Notes under the pieces: model-generated
Seen by the model: the letters and a program-made list of their open reading frames with translations, nothing else
Databases searched by the model: none
Told to the model about the DNA's origin: nothing
Translations under genes and position numbers: made by a program
Assembly: GCA_018266255.1 (NCBI GenBank)
Contig: JAFEAT010000010.1
Location: 248,001-312,000, forward strand
Reading direction: 5' to 3'
From: Cyanobacteria bacterium SZAS-4
GTDB lineage: Bacteria > Cyanobacteriota > Vampirovibrionia > Obscuribacterales > Obscuribacteraceae
Length of the DNA: 64,000 bases
Part shown: positions 45,209 to 53,329 of the stretch, one piece after another
How positions within the stretch are numbered: the stretch's first letter is position 1
How the letters are laid out: every line of letters begins with the position of its first letter

Positions 45209-46471
45209 TCACATTTCTTTATGTCTGATTCCGCTCTTATCTAGCAGTTCGTTGCATCTAATAGTATTGGCCGTCACACCGGCTAAGCACTTTTGATTGA
45301 ATGGATGAATTGCATTGCGCAAAAGATCGAGCGACTGCAGCAAGTTGTGAATGATCAATGGTGTCATCGAATTTGATTCTAATTGACCAGACTGTGCTGC
45401 TAATGTGATTGTGTAGTCGTTGCCGAGAACCTGATAGCAAGCCATCAACAGGCACTCAGGCAAATGCGGTGGTGCTTTGTCTGGCCAGTGACCTGGATGA
45501 AGTGCCGTTTGCTGCACCTGAACGACCGGCAATGATATTTCACCAAATCCGCCACCAGGTCCAGACGCCAACAACTTCAAATCATTGCAGATTTTGATCA
45601 GGTCAACAGCCAGTCCACGCAGTGCTGATGAGAAGTCCAGAAAGTCAGACATACTTTGACTGACACGGAATAAATCTTCAGCTTGCCTGAAGCGCAGATT
45701 TGTCATTTGCGAAAGCCGCTCGATCATCTTCTTGCTGAGATTGGGATCTGCACCATATCCGGTGCCAGTTTCGGCGCTGCCCAAATTCAACTCAAGCAGA
45801 TTTTGACTGGATTCTTTGATGCGTCGCACAGACCGTTCAACTGACGAACCGTAGGCGTTGAATTCTTGCCCCAATGTCACAGGCGAGCAATCTTGCAAAT
45901 GTGTTCTTCCAACTTTGACGACGCGATCGAACTCTAATGACTTTCTTCTGAGCAAACGTTCCAGGTCTACAAGCGTTGGTTCGAGCAGTTTGAGGCTCTG
46001 CAGCAGAGCGATTCTCATTGCTGTTGGATAGACGTCGTTGTTACAGTGTCCAAAATTTACGTGTGTATTTGGATTCAAGAATTCGTAAGTGCCAATGCTT
46101 CCACCGACAATTTCAGCTCCGCGATTGGCCAGCACTTCATTGACGTTTGCATTGAGACCCTCGCCGGCGCCCCAGTGAAACGCGTCTGCGACGAACTGTT
46201 CTTTCCACTGCCCGCTGGCGATTTCGTCGCATGATTGCACGATGGCTCTGCTTGCAGCCGTCTCCAAACTTTGCAGTTCACCATTGGTGATGGCAGCCGC
46301 TTTCTTGACGAGAACCAGCGCTTCAATCAGTTTCTTATGCGTACTCAAACCGCTGACGGCAAAGTGTTCTCGGGTGCGCGCAGTCTGAGCGCCCCAATAT
46401 GCTCCCACTGGAACCTGAATGTCTCCTAAGCTGTCACGTTCAATTCTCAGATCCAGCTTTTTGTTGACCAT
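45209..46471 (-). CDS. Aspartase/fumarase-superfamily protein with altered active site
   Basis: 420 residues with the full superfamily fold: GDIQVPVGAYWGAQTARTRE at the start, GAGEGLNANVNEVLANRGAE, VGRTHLQDCSPVTLGQEF, and an aspartase-like end (SGQLESNSMTPLI, KCLAGVTANTIRCNELL). Catalytic parts differ. The mobile SS loop GSSxMPxKxN is missing: after GFGEISLPVVQ comes VQQTALHPGHWPDKAPPHLPE, about five residues longer. GAGT is GAGE (E104), and the SQSxND segment reads GHCNND (141-146). The frame is open throughout, so it is not a simple pseudogene. It may be an enzyme with a new substrate or a non-catalytic relative. Confidence 0.8.
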   Translation of the reverse strand: MVNKKLDLRIERDSLGDIQVPVGAYWGAQTARTREHFAVSGLSTHKKLIEALVLVKKAAAITNGELQSLETAASRAIVQSCDEIASGQWKEQFVADAFHWGAGEGLNANVNEVLANRGAEIVGGSIGTYEFLNPNTHVNFGHCNNDVYPTAMRIALLQSLKLLEPTLVDLERLLRRKSLEFDRVVKVGRTHLQDCSPVTLGQEFNAYGSSVERSVRRIKESSQNLLELNLGSAETGTGYGADPNLSKKMIERLSQMTNLRFRQAEDLFRVSQSMSDFLDFSSALRGLAVDLIKICNDLKLLASGPGGGFGEISLPVVQVQQTALHPGHWPDKAPPHLPECLLMACYQVLGNDYTITLAAQSGQLESNSMTPLIIHNLLQSLDLLRNAIHPFNQKCLAGVTANTIRCNELLDKSGIRHKEM

Positions 46472-46632
46472 TGTGCTCTCTATTAGTGGAAGCGTCGCGA
46501 ATGATTAGCATACATATTGAATGTCTGCCGCGTGGTTAAAAGCTCTCAAGGTAGCCAACGTACTGGTTCAAGATGGCTGATGTTACTGGCTAAAGATTGC
46601 TCAATTTACGGGCTCACTGGTGCTCAACGTCA

Positions 46633-47334
46633 CTATCGTTTCAGCTCTGTCTGGAGCGCGAGGGCTTTCTGCATGAGCATGGAAGTTTGTAATGTTCGTT
46701 GATTAGAGCTGATGAAAGTTTCTATCTGTTTAAGCGCTTCGCTTCTCGCTCCCTGCGCGTAAAGTGTGAGAGCGCGCAAATATGTAAGCTCAGGAACAGA
46801 AATCGAGTGAGCGGCGCAGAAGTCGAGCTCTTGTGTCGCTGACTGCCAATCGCTCGTCTCAACGTAAGCGCGGGCTAAGCAAACATGAGCTACGGTCAGG
46901 CTTGGGTCAATGACCAACGCGCGCTTGTAGTCGAAGATTGCCTCTTTGAAATAGTTCAATTTGCATAATGTATTGCCTAAGTCGATGCGCAACTCGGCAG
47001 AATCCATGCTGTGCATTTTTGCCGAATCCAGACAATCGGAGTAGGCTTTGACGGCTCCGTTTAAATCTCCGGTGCGTTCTAAGCAGTAGCCAATCCAAAA
47101 GTATGGGCGCGAATCGACTGGCGACATTCGCTGTGCCGCGCGAAAAGTGACAAGTGCATTGGCAAGATCGTTGTTGGCTACCATTTGCCTGCCACGCACG
47201 ACGGCGTTGTAGCAATCTTCATCAGCGGTTGCATTGGCGCTTTGATAAGTGCTTTGCCCGACTAATAGATTGAATACAACGACAAGGATAATCTGGAATG
47301 AATTACCGATTTTCCGAGTTGTCTGTTGTTGCAT
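46633..47334 (-). CDS. Exported TPR protein
   Basis: 233 residues with an N-terminal signal/anchor (SFQIILVVVFNLLVG) and four or five TPR units (ALVTFRAAQRMSPVDSRPY, AIFDYKRALVIDPSLTVAH). ATG 47334 lies inside the end of the nucleotidase gene, so the two genes overlap by 32 bases and are probably co-transcribed with translational coupling. A TTG at 47361 is less likely. It is a periplasmic or membrane-attached scaffold; a link to the nucleotidase is suggested only by the overlap. Confidence 0.7.
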   Translation of the reverse strand: MQQQTTRKIGNSFQIILVVVFNLLVGQSTYQSANATADEDCYNAVVRGRQMVANNDLANALVTFRAAQRMSPVDSRPYFWIGYCLERTGDLNGAVKAYSDCLDSAKMHSMDSAELRIDLGNTLCKLNYFKEAIFDYKRALVIDPSLTVAHVCLARAYVETSDWQSATQELDFCAAHSISVPELTYLRALTLYAQGARSEALKQIETFISSNQRTLQTSMLMQKALALQTELKR

Positions 47335-49813
47335 TTTGCGCAGCCAGAGTTGAGAAACCAACTATAGATGGTTGGGGACGAAGCGTAACATCCTTATAAA
47401 CAGGTGTGACGTTGTTAACGCGACCTTCAACTTTTGAGTCAACCAGAGGGTTGAGCGTGCGTCCCTGAATGTGCTCACCGAGCAGGTCAACCTGTGACAC
47501 TGGAATCGGCTTAGCATTCAACTTAGCATAAATCTGATCTTCGGAAATGCCTTCGCCGAACAAGCCTGCTTTATTCCATTTGTCGACTGGGTGGAAGCGC
47601 GTTACCACTGTATATTGACCGGCATCGGTCATCGGTTGGAAGCTACCGTCTGGCATTCTCACGCTCACATCTGTAACGCGATTCCACGGTTTCTTAGTCA
47701 AATCGAATGAATATTTCATGCCACTTACCTGGACAAAATTTCCCGGTTCGTCGAAACGTGAACTTGATTGCTTGCCGAACATTTGAGTCATGCGTTGTGC
47801 GACGGATGGATTTTCTGCCATCGGATATTCTCTAATTCCATATTCGAGCGAATCTTTGATGTTCTTGCCGCTCATGGTGACCATCACAAGCTCTTTCTGC
47901 TCGCCTTCAACGTGTCCAGCATTCATGAATACGTTCGCAATCTCTTGTCGAGTGAGCGGCTGCCCGCCAGGGATCGATGAACGAATGCCACCTGAGTGAA
48001 CCATGGCAATTTGTGGTGCTTCTGCGCCCATGCGTTTTTGCAGACCAGAAAGTGTAGCGTCTGCGATTAAATTGCCGATCGCTGTTTCGCGATTTCTAGA
48101 ATTGGCTAGAGAATATGGCTGCGATGCGCTTGCATCATATGCGGTGGCTTTGAGCGCACCGATTTCAGCGGTCTGTGAATCGATGAACTGCTTGAGATTA
48201 GGATCTGGTGCAACATCGCGAACGCCGTGCAACTTTCCAGTCGTCAGCCAGCGGTTGGCTGAACCGTCAGGATTGAAGACGATGTGATTTTCCGAAAGAT
48301 AATTTCCGCTCGATCCAGCTTGCGTGATCGGAATTTCTCTTGGTGCTTTCCAGAATTGCAGTTTATCGGTTAGCGATTGTTTTTCACTGACCCAGATTGG
48401 GCTGGCAACCACGTCGTGTGTATGACCGCCAGAAATCTTGGCCACAACTAAACCGTTGTCGAGCAATTCTTGCGCCAATCGCTTATCTTCATCGAGCCCA
48501 AGGTGCGTGAGCAGTTTGATGTTCTTGATTCCTTGCGCGTTCAATTCTCGCACCGTTTTAATGGCGGTCTGGGCAGCATCTTCGTAGCGAATCTTGCCGA
48601 CTGCGCCTTCCTCTGTGATCAATCCTACTGTTGCAACTTTCTCTAATCCGTTTGGCCCCGGGATTTCGTGCACCACATATGGTTTCGTTAGTTTGGCGTA
48701 TTGTGGATATGCGGAAAGATCTAAATTTGCATTGAGCAGTGAAATCTGTGGGTTGTCGCGCAAGATTGGCTCCATCACAGCTGGATAACGCTCTGGTATG
48801 AAGCGTCCACCTGGAGCATCATATTCGTGATTGCCTGGAATGATGTTTTTCAATCCCATTCTTGCGAGCGCTTGATTCTCGACTTCGCCGCCATTCGTAT
48901 ATGCGAAGTTGACGTGTCCAGAAAGCGCATCGCCAGCTACGTTGAATTCAGACGGAACACCTTTGGCTGCTGAAATAGCAGTGCGTTCATCAAGCTTTGT
49001 TTTTAATTGCGGTAGTCGATCTAAGTTGCTGTGGAAATCATTGATGACAAATTCGTTCATCTTCAACGACCCAGCGTCACCTTTGATGCTTGCGACAGTT
49101 CTGCCCACGATTTCTGGTGAGCGACGAATAGCTGTAAAGCCTCCACCGAGAACGCCTCCCGCTAGTGTTCCAAATGCTGTGTCGATAGCAACGCCCTTCA
49201 AGGCGGTTTCGATTCCACTGACTGGATTGGTTGTTATTTGATTCCAGTTGTCGTGAGTTTGGTGAAAGGCGCTCCAGGTGGCACTACCGGCGGCACCACC
49301 TGCTAATCCGCGAAATACGTTATGTTGAATTCCTTTCCATGCCGAACCCTCCACCAACTGCTTTCCTGCTAGTTCAGCGGTTTCAAGCGTCGTTCTGGCG
49401 CCTAGCTCGTTTTTGCCTGCGTTTCGCAAAAATGCAGTGGATGCTCGTTGGTCAGCAAGACTGGCCGCGATTCCAGACAATCCATCAACAGCTCCCCAGG
49501 CGAAGTCTGCGTTCGAAAGTGTATGGTCTTTACCGTCCAGTAACGCTTCTTGTATTCCGCCTTTGACACCATATTTGGTGATACCGCCAGCTAGCATGGC
49601 GACCGGAATGCTCAGGGCTTTTCCGTATGGTCCTGATGCTGAAAGGAGTCCGAAAGCTATGGCGCCGCTGGTTCCTGCTGCGATGCTGCTTACGACTTCT
49701 GAAGCCCCTTGCCTGAAATGAACGCTGCCGAGTTCGTCTCTCCACTTATCGCTCGAGTCGTTACCCTTGAGCAGTGGTGATTGTATTTCTTGAACGGCGA
49801 GTTGATCGACCAA
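47303..49813 (-). CDS. 5'-nucleotidase/metallophosphoesterase (UshA-like) with novel N-terminal domain
   Basis: 836 residues. From residue ~252 it is a UshA-type enzyme: NDFHSNLDR (258-266, usually NDxHG), GDALSG (294-299), GNHEYD (327-332), THLGLDEDKR and GGHTHD supply the di-metal site. The C-terminal 5'-nucleotidase domain has SRNRETAIGNLIADA and HSGGIRSSIPGG. Residues 1-250 are glycine/alanine rich with amphipathic stretches (SGAIAFGLLSASGPYGKAL) and belong to no family I recognise. There is no signal peptide, although UshA relatives are usually exported. The start is TTG 49813 with GGAG seven bases before it. Confidence 0.82.
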   Translation of the reverse strand: MVDQLAVQEIQSPLLKGNDSSDKWRDELGSVHFRQGASEVVSSIAAGTSGAIAFGLLSASGPYGKALSIPVAMLAGGITKYGVKGGIQEALLDGKDHTLSNADFAWGAVDGLSGIAASLADQRASTAFLRNAGKNELGARTTLETAELAGKQLVEGSAWKGIQHNVFRGLAGGAAGSATWSAFHQTHDNWNQITTNPVSGIETALKGVAIDTAFGTLAGGVLGGGFTAIRRSPEIVGRTVASIKGDAGSLKMNEFVINDFHSNLDRLPQLKTKLDERTAISAAKGVPSEFNVAGDALSGHVNFAYTNGGEVENQALARMGLKNIIPGNHEYDAPGGRFIPERYPAVMEPILRDNPQISLLNANLDLSAYPQYAKLTKPYVVHEIPGPNGLEKVATVGLITEEGAVGKIRYEDAAQTAIKTVRELNAQGIKNIKLLTHLGLDEDKRLAQELLDNGLVVAKISGGHTHDVVASPIWVSEKQSLTDKLQFWKAPREIPITQAGSSGNYLSENHIVFNPDGSANRWLTTGKLHGVRDVAPDPNLKQFIDSQTAEIGALKATAYDASASQPYSLANSRNRETAIGNLIADATLSGLQKRMGAEAPQIAMVHSGGIRSSIPGGQPLTRQEIANVFMNAGHVEGEQKELVMVTMSGKNIKDSLEYGIREYPMAENPSVAQRMTQMFGKQSSSRFDEPGNFVQVSGMKYSFDLTKKPWNRVTDVSVRMPDGSFQPMTDAGQYTVVTRFHPVDKWNKAGLFGEGISEDQIYAKLNAKPIPVSQVDLLGEHIQGRTLNPLVDSKVEGRVNNVTPVYKDVTLRPQPSIVGFSTLAAQNATTDNSENR

Positions 49814-49970
49814 TTCTGAACTCCAGAGGCTGAATTTAGATTATGTGAATAACGAGTAACCGTATGTCGGGAAACTACGAACGATAGAGCGTAAAATGCC
49901 CATATGCGCACAGGGCTGGACCGAGTTGGACCAACGGGGCTTGACCGACGGGGCGCGTGTGGGTGATGAC

Positions 49971-50264
49971 ATGGATGGACAGGTAGAAGGGGCTCCCACT
50001 CACTGCAGTCGGTGCGGCGCAGCTCTCTGCATTCGCAAACAGGTGATTAATCTTGCTCTGGGCAATGTTGAAGAGCATTTTTGCCTGATCTGTTTGGCTA
50101 AAGATGAACAAGAAACTCCCGAAACCCTGGTTTCTGGGATGGTCGGCTATATTATGGGCCGGGACTGTTTTCGCAAAGAGTGGGTACGCTACAAAGGCAT
50201 AGAGGACTGTCCCGAGCCGACGACATGTATCCCCCAAACCTGTTTCAATAAGAGTGATGAATAA
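49971..50264 (+). CDS. Small Cys-rich protein, probable zinc binder
   Basis: 97 residues with nine Cys. THCSRCGA (C12, C15) and HFCLICLA (C38, C41) form a two-pair zinc-ribbon-like layout. Later Cys are in GRDCFRK and CPEPTTCIPQTC. ATG 49971 has GGGTGA upstream; the longer reading from 49896 is unlikely. Its end overlaps the tusA start by eight bases, so the two are translated together. A role in sulfur handling is suggested by this pairing only. Confidence 0.68.
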   Translation: MDGQVEGAPTHCSRCGAALCIRKQVINLALGNVEEHFCLICLAKDEQETPETLVSGMVGYIMGRDCFRKEWVRYKGIEDCPEPTTCIPQTCFNKSDE

Positions 50265-50484
50265 GCACGACCTTGATTTGCGCGGCGTCGCCTGCCCGAT
50301 GAACTTTGTAAAGACCCGCCTTTTCCTCGATAAGGTGCCCGCCGGCGACGTCTTGAACGTTTTGCTGGACGCCGGAGAGCCCATCGAGAGTGTTACATCC
50401 AGCGTGGGCGCGGAAGGACACGCGATCGAGAGTCAGATAAAGTGCCCAGAAGGGCACTATCTCTTGAGTATTCGCAAAGTATGA
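50257..50484 (+). CDS. tusA: TusA-family sulfurtransferase
   Basis: 75 residues with the TusA signature LDLRGVACPMNFVKTRLFLDKV (catalytic C13 in ACP) and the later DAGEPIESVTSSVGAEGH. TusA proteins carry a persulfide for tRNA thiolation, molybdenum cofactor or sulfur oxidation. The start is ATG 50257 or GTG 50254, inside the end of the Cys-rich gene. No DsrE/TusBCD partner is seen nearby; a rhodanese is present at 8.6 kb. Confidence 0.88.
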   Translation: MNKHDLDLRGVACPMNFVKTRLFLDKVPAGDVLNVLLDAGEPIESVTSSVGAEGHAIESQIKCPEGHYLLSIRKV

Positions 50485-50571
50485 GTCGGTTCCTGTTGAC
50501 AAAAGACCAAAAAGCTAAGAGTATAAGCCGCGTTCTTGAATACATTTGAGACGTTTAGGAGTCCGCAAGCC

Positions 50572-51312
50572 TTGCCATATTCCCGGAAGGCCAACAATAA
50601 TCCAAGCAATTTCTGGGGGTCCGTTCTGCGGAACTCCACTTTGTCATTTGCCGCCGGTCTGTTGGTTTTGGGCGCCTCGCAGGCAGCCGGAGCTCAGCAA
50701 ACTAGAACTACAGCATCTCAGCAGGCGGCGGATCCAGAAGCTGCCATCGAGGCGGCACGACAGATCGTGCAGCAGTCGCCTGAAAGTGCGAAAGCTCGCT
50801 ACGACCTCGGTCGCGCTCTGAGAATTGCCGGAAAGAATCAAGAAGCCGCTTCTGAATTGCTTGAAGCAACGTCGATGGACCCATCGCTTTACGTTGCCTA
50901 TCACGAGTTGTCGCTCACAAAAGCTCGTCCCCAGCAGATCGATGAAGCAATCGACCGTCTGACTATCTTGAAAGACCAAAAACCAAGAGATTTGATGTTG
51001 CGCGTCGCGCTCTCTGAATTGCTCGAGCAAAGCGGCAAAGTCTACCAGGCATCACGGATTCTCGTGGATCTTGTCTACCAGAATGGAGTGCCTGAAAAAT
51101 ACGTCGCGCGCGTCAACGCCCGTATCCACTACCTTCTCTCCAAAGCTAAAGATGTGCACGCCACTGAAAAGGTAGCGAGCGAAGAAGCAACCGAAGAAGA
51201 CTCTTTGCCGCCGCCATTGCCGGAAGCGAGCTTGCGTCGCAACTTGTCTGCATCAAAAATCAAAGATTCGAAATCTGTGCAAGGATTCGGTCACGCGCCG
51301 CTTTTGCCGTAA
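50572..51312 (+). CDS. Exported TPR protein
   Basis: About 246 residues: hydrophobic segment (LSFAAGLLVLGASQAAGAQ) acting as signal peptide, three or so TPR-like units (ARYDLGRALRIAGKNQEAASELLEA) and a Glu/Pro-rich C-terminus. The start is unclear: TTG 50572 has AGGAG ten bases upstream, TTG 50536 would add 12 residues and has no ribosome site, and no suitable ATG exists. It is on the same strand as the lipoprotein gene downstream. Its function is unknown. Confidence 0.68.
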   Translation: MPYSRKANNNPSNFWGSVLRNSTLSFAAGLLVLGASQAAGAQQTRTTASQQAADPEAAIEAARQIVQQSPESAKARYDLGRALRIAGKNQEAASELLEATSMDPSLYVAYHELSLTKARPQQIDEAIDRLTILKDQKPRDLMLRVALSELLEQSGKVYQASRILVDLVYQNGVPEKYVARVNARIHYLLSKAKDVHATEKVASEEATEEDSLPPPLPEASLRRNLSASKIKDSKSVQGFGHAPLLP

Positions 51313-51411
51313 AACTAGTTAGCGTTAATGTGTAACATCAAGCTCAGAGTGCCGCTTCACGGTATGCTTTAACTCGTGGGCAATGCGTTTTGCCCGATAT
51401 TGGACGGTCAA

Positions 51412-52086
51412 ATGAAACGAACAAGCCTCTGGTGCTTTTCGCTTGCAACTCTGCTTCTCAGCAGTGGTTGCGCTAAAACCATCACTACATCTGAAACAAC
51501 GAAGAAGCAGGAGAGTGGTGAAAATCTTTACTACGGAAAAGATGGCGTACAACATCCGCCCACTTCGCGAGAGGCGTCAGCACTAGCGAATGCTCAAAAC
51601 CAACAGCTGGTCGGCTTTAACGCTGAGGTAGAAACGGCGGTTGCAGATCAAAGTTTAGTCGCCTGGAGAAAAGCTATCGCCGGTGACGAGAAGGGTTCGC
51701 TCGCGCTGATGGACAAACTGGACGAGAAATATCCAAATATTTTGACTCTGAAATTCATGCGCGGACAGATTCTAGAGCACTTCGGCAAGAAGAAGGAGGC
51801 GCTCAAGTACTACCAGATGGCAGTTACCGGCAATGAATTCAGCTCACTCAAATTGTACAAGTTGGCTGAAATCAAGCGCACCACCGGCGATGCCAAAGGC
51901 TCTATCGAAGACTATCAGCTTCTGATTAAGCGAGCACCAGATTTCGTTCCAGCTAAGTTGGGATTGGCTCAAGCTTTGCTTGCAGTAGACAAAAACTCAG
52001 CGGAAGGTAAAAAACTTATCGAAGACGTTCTCGTAATGGAACCGTCAAACAAAGAGGCGAAAGCCTTACAGTCCACGTTCAAGTGA
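51412..52086 (+). CDS. TPR lipoprotein
   Basis: 224 residues. The signal peptide ends in the lipobox LLSSGC (C20), so the mature protein is a lipid-anchored envelope protein. TPR-like repeats fill the C-terminal two thirds (ALKYYQMAVTGNEFSSLKLY, SIEDYQLLIKRAPDFVPAKL). ATG 51412 was chosen because it opens the signal peptide; GTG 51376 is possible. Its last 13 codons are repeated imperfectly just after the stop (see 52048-52138). It precedes HPPD by 60 bases. Confidence 0.78.
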   Translation: MKRTSLWCFSLATLLLSSGCAKTITTSETTKKQESGENLYYGKDGVQHPPTSREASALANAQNQQLVGFNAEVETAVADQSLVAWRKAIAGDEKGSLALMDKLDEKYPNILTLKFMRGQILEHFGKKKEALKYYQMAVTGNEFSSLKLYKLAEIKRTTGDAKGSIEDYQLLIKRAPDFVPAKLGLAQALLAVDKNSAEGKKLIEDVLVMEPSNKEAKALQSTFK

Positions 52087-52138
52087 GAGGCTAACAAAGA
52101 GCGAAAGCCTTACAGGCTACGGTAAAACAAGTGAGAGG
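52048..52138 (+). repeat. Imperfect ~45-bp tandem duplication spanning lipoprotein stop
   Basis: The copy at 52048-52090 (AACAAAGAGGCGAAAGCC...AAGTGAGAGG) contains the lipoprotein C-terminus and stop. The copy at 52093-52138 repeats it with a one-base deletion and a few changes after the stop. The second copy ends with GAGAGGA, the ribosome site of the HPPD gene seven bases from its ATG. Confidence 0.75.
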
Positions 52139-52146
52139 ATCGGTCA

Positions 52147-53271
52147 ATGTCCAAAAATGCGGCAGAACTTGATAGAGCACAATCAGTGAACGAAATCGCT
52201 GTTGATGGTTTCGATCACATCGAGTTTTATGTAGGCAACGCCTTGCAGGCTTGTTACTACTACCATCATGGATTCGGTTTCGACCTGATCGGTTACCGTG
52301 GTTTGGAAACCGGAGATAGGACGAAAGTTTCTTACGTGCTCAAGCAAGATCACGTTTACTTGATTTTGACCGGCTCGCTCAACGCAACCAGTGACATCGC
52401 CGAGCACGTACACCAGCACGGTGACGGCGTCAAGTCTGTTGGATTCAGAACTCGCGACGCAAAAGCTGCTTACGAGACCGCCATCGCTCGTGGTGCCAAA
52501 TGTGCAGGCGCACCAGTCGAGCACGAAGATGAGTTTGGCAAATTTATTTCAGCCTCAGTGCAAACCTACGGCGAAACAATTCATACCTTTGTTCAACGCG
52601 GTGATTACAAAGGTGCCTTTATGCCGGGTTTCACTGCAGTCAAGAACAAACAAGGCAAGCCAGTCGGACTCGCTGCCATCGATCACGTTGTAGGAAACGT
52701 TGAAATAGACAAGATGGAAACTTGGGTCAAATATTATCAGGATGTATTTGGCTTCTACGTCTATCAATATTTTGACGCCAGCGACATCAGTACACAGTAT
52801 TCAGCGCTGGTATCGAAAGTGATGGCGAACAAGAGTGGTTCGGTGAAGATGCCTCTGAACGAACCAGCCGAAGGAAAGCGTAAATCACAGATTCAAGAGT
52901 ACTTGGATTATTACACTGCCCCTGGTGTGCAGCACATCGCTATCGCCACGCGCGACATCATCGCTACGGTCACTGAGCTGCGCAACCGAGGCATTGAATT
53001 TTTGACAGTTCCGCAATCATATTACGATGCGCTTCCAGCTCGGGTCGGCGAAATCGACGAGGATATCGCGCAGTTGGCTCCGTTAGGCATTCTGGTCGAT
53101 CGCGAATCTGAAGGTTACTTGCTGCAGATCTTCACTAAACCTGTGCAAGATCGTCCAACTTTGTTCTTCGAAGTAATTCAGCGCAAGGGTGCTAAAGGCT
53201 TCGGCAAGGGCAACTTCCAGGCGTTGTTTGAATCAATCGAGCAAGAGCAAGCGAAACGAGGAAACCTTTAG
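52147..53271 (+). CDS. hpd: 4-hydroxyphenylpyruvate dioxygenase
   Basis: 374 residues of an Fe(II) dioxygenase that converts 4-hydroxyphenylpyruvate to homogentisate in tyrosine catabolism. Iron ligands are H180 (AAIDHVVGNVE), H263 (GVQHIAIAT) and E342 (LFFEVIQR). The C-terminal KGFGKGNFQALFESIEQEQ helix is diagnostic. Two vicinal-oxygen-chelate domains are present. The ribosome site AGAGGA before ATG 52147 lies in a duplicated segment. No homogentisate dioxygenase or tyrosine aminotransferase is adjacent; HisC at 56 kb might supply transamination. Confidence 0.95.
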   Translation: MSKNAAELDRAQSVNEIAVDGFDHIEFYVGNALQACYYYHHGFGFDLIGYRGLETGDRTKVSYVLKQDHVYLILTGSLNATSDIAEHVHQHGDGVKSVGFRTRDAKAAYETAIARGAKCAGAPVEHEDEFGKFISASVQTYGETIHTFVQRGDYKGAFMPGFTAVKNKQGKPVGLAAIDHVVGNVEIDKMETWVKYYQDVFGFYVYQYFDASDISTQYSALVSKVMANKSGSVKMPLNEPAEGKRKSQIQEYLDYYTAPGVQHIAIATRDIIATVTELRNRGIEFLTVPQSYYDALPARVGEIDEDIAQLAPLGILVDRESEGYLLQIFTKPVQDRPTLFFEVIQRKGAKGFGKGNFQALFESIEQEQAKRGNL

Positions 53272-53329
53272 GCGATTGGTCAGTTGCATGGATAGCAGTC
53301 ATGCAGAGTTTGTTTTGAGAGGAATTGGG

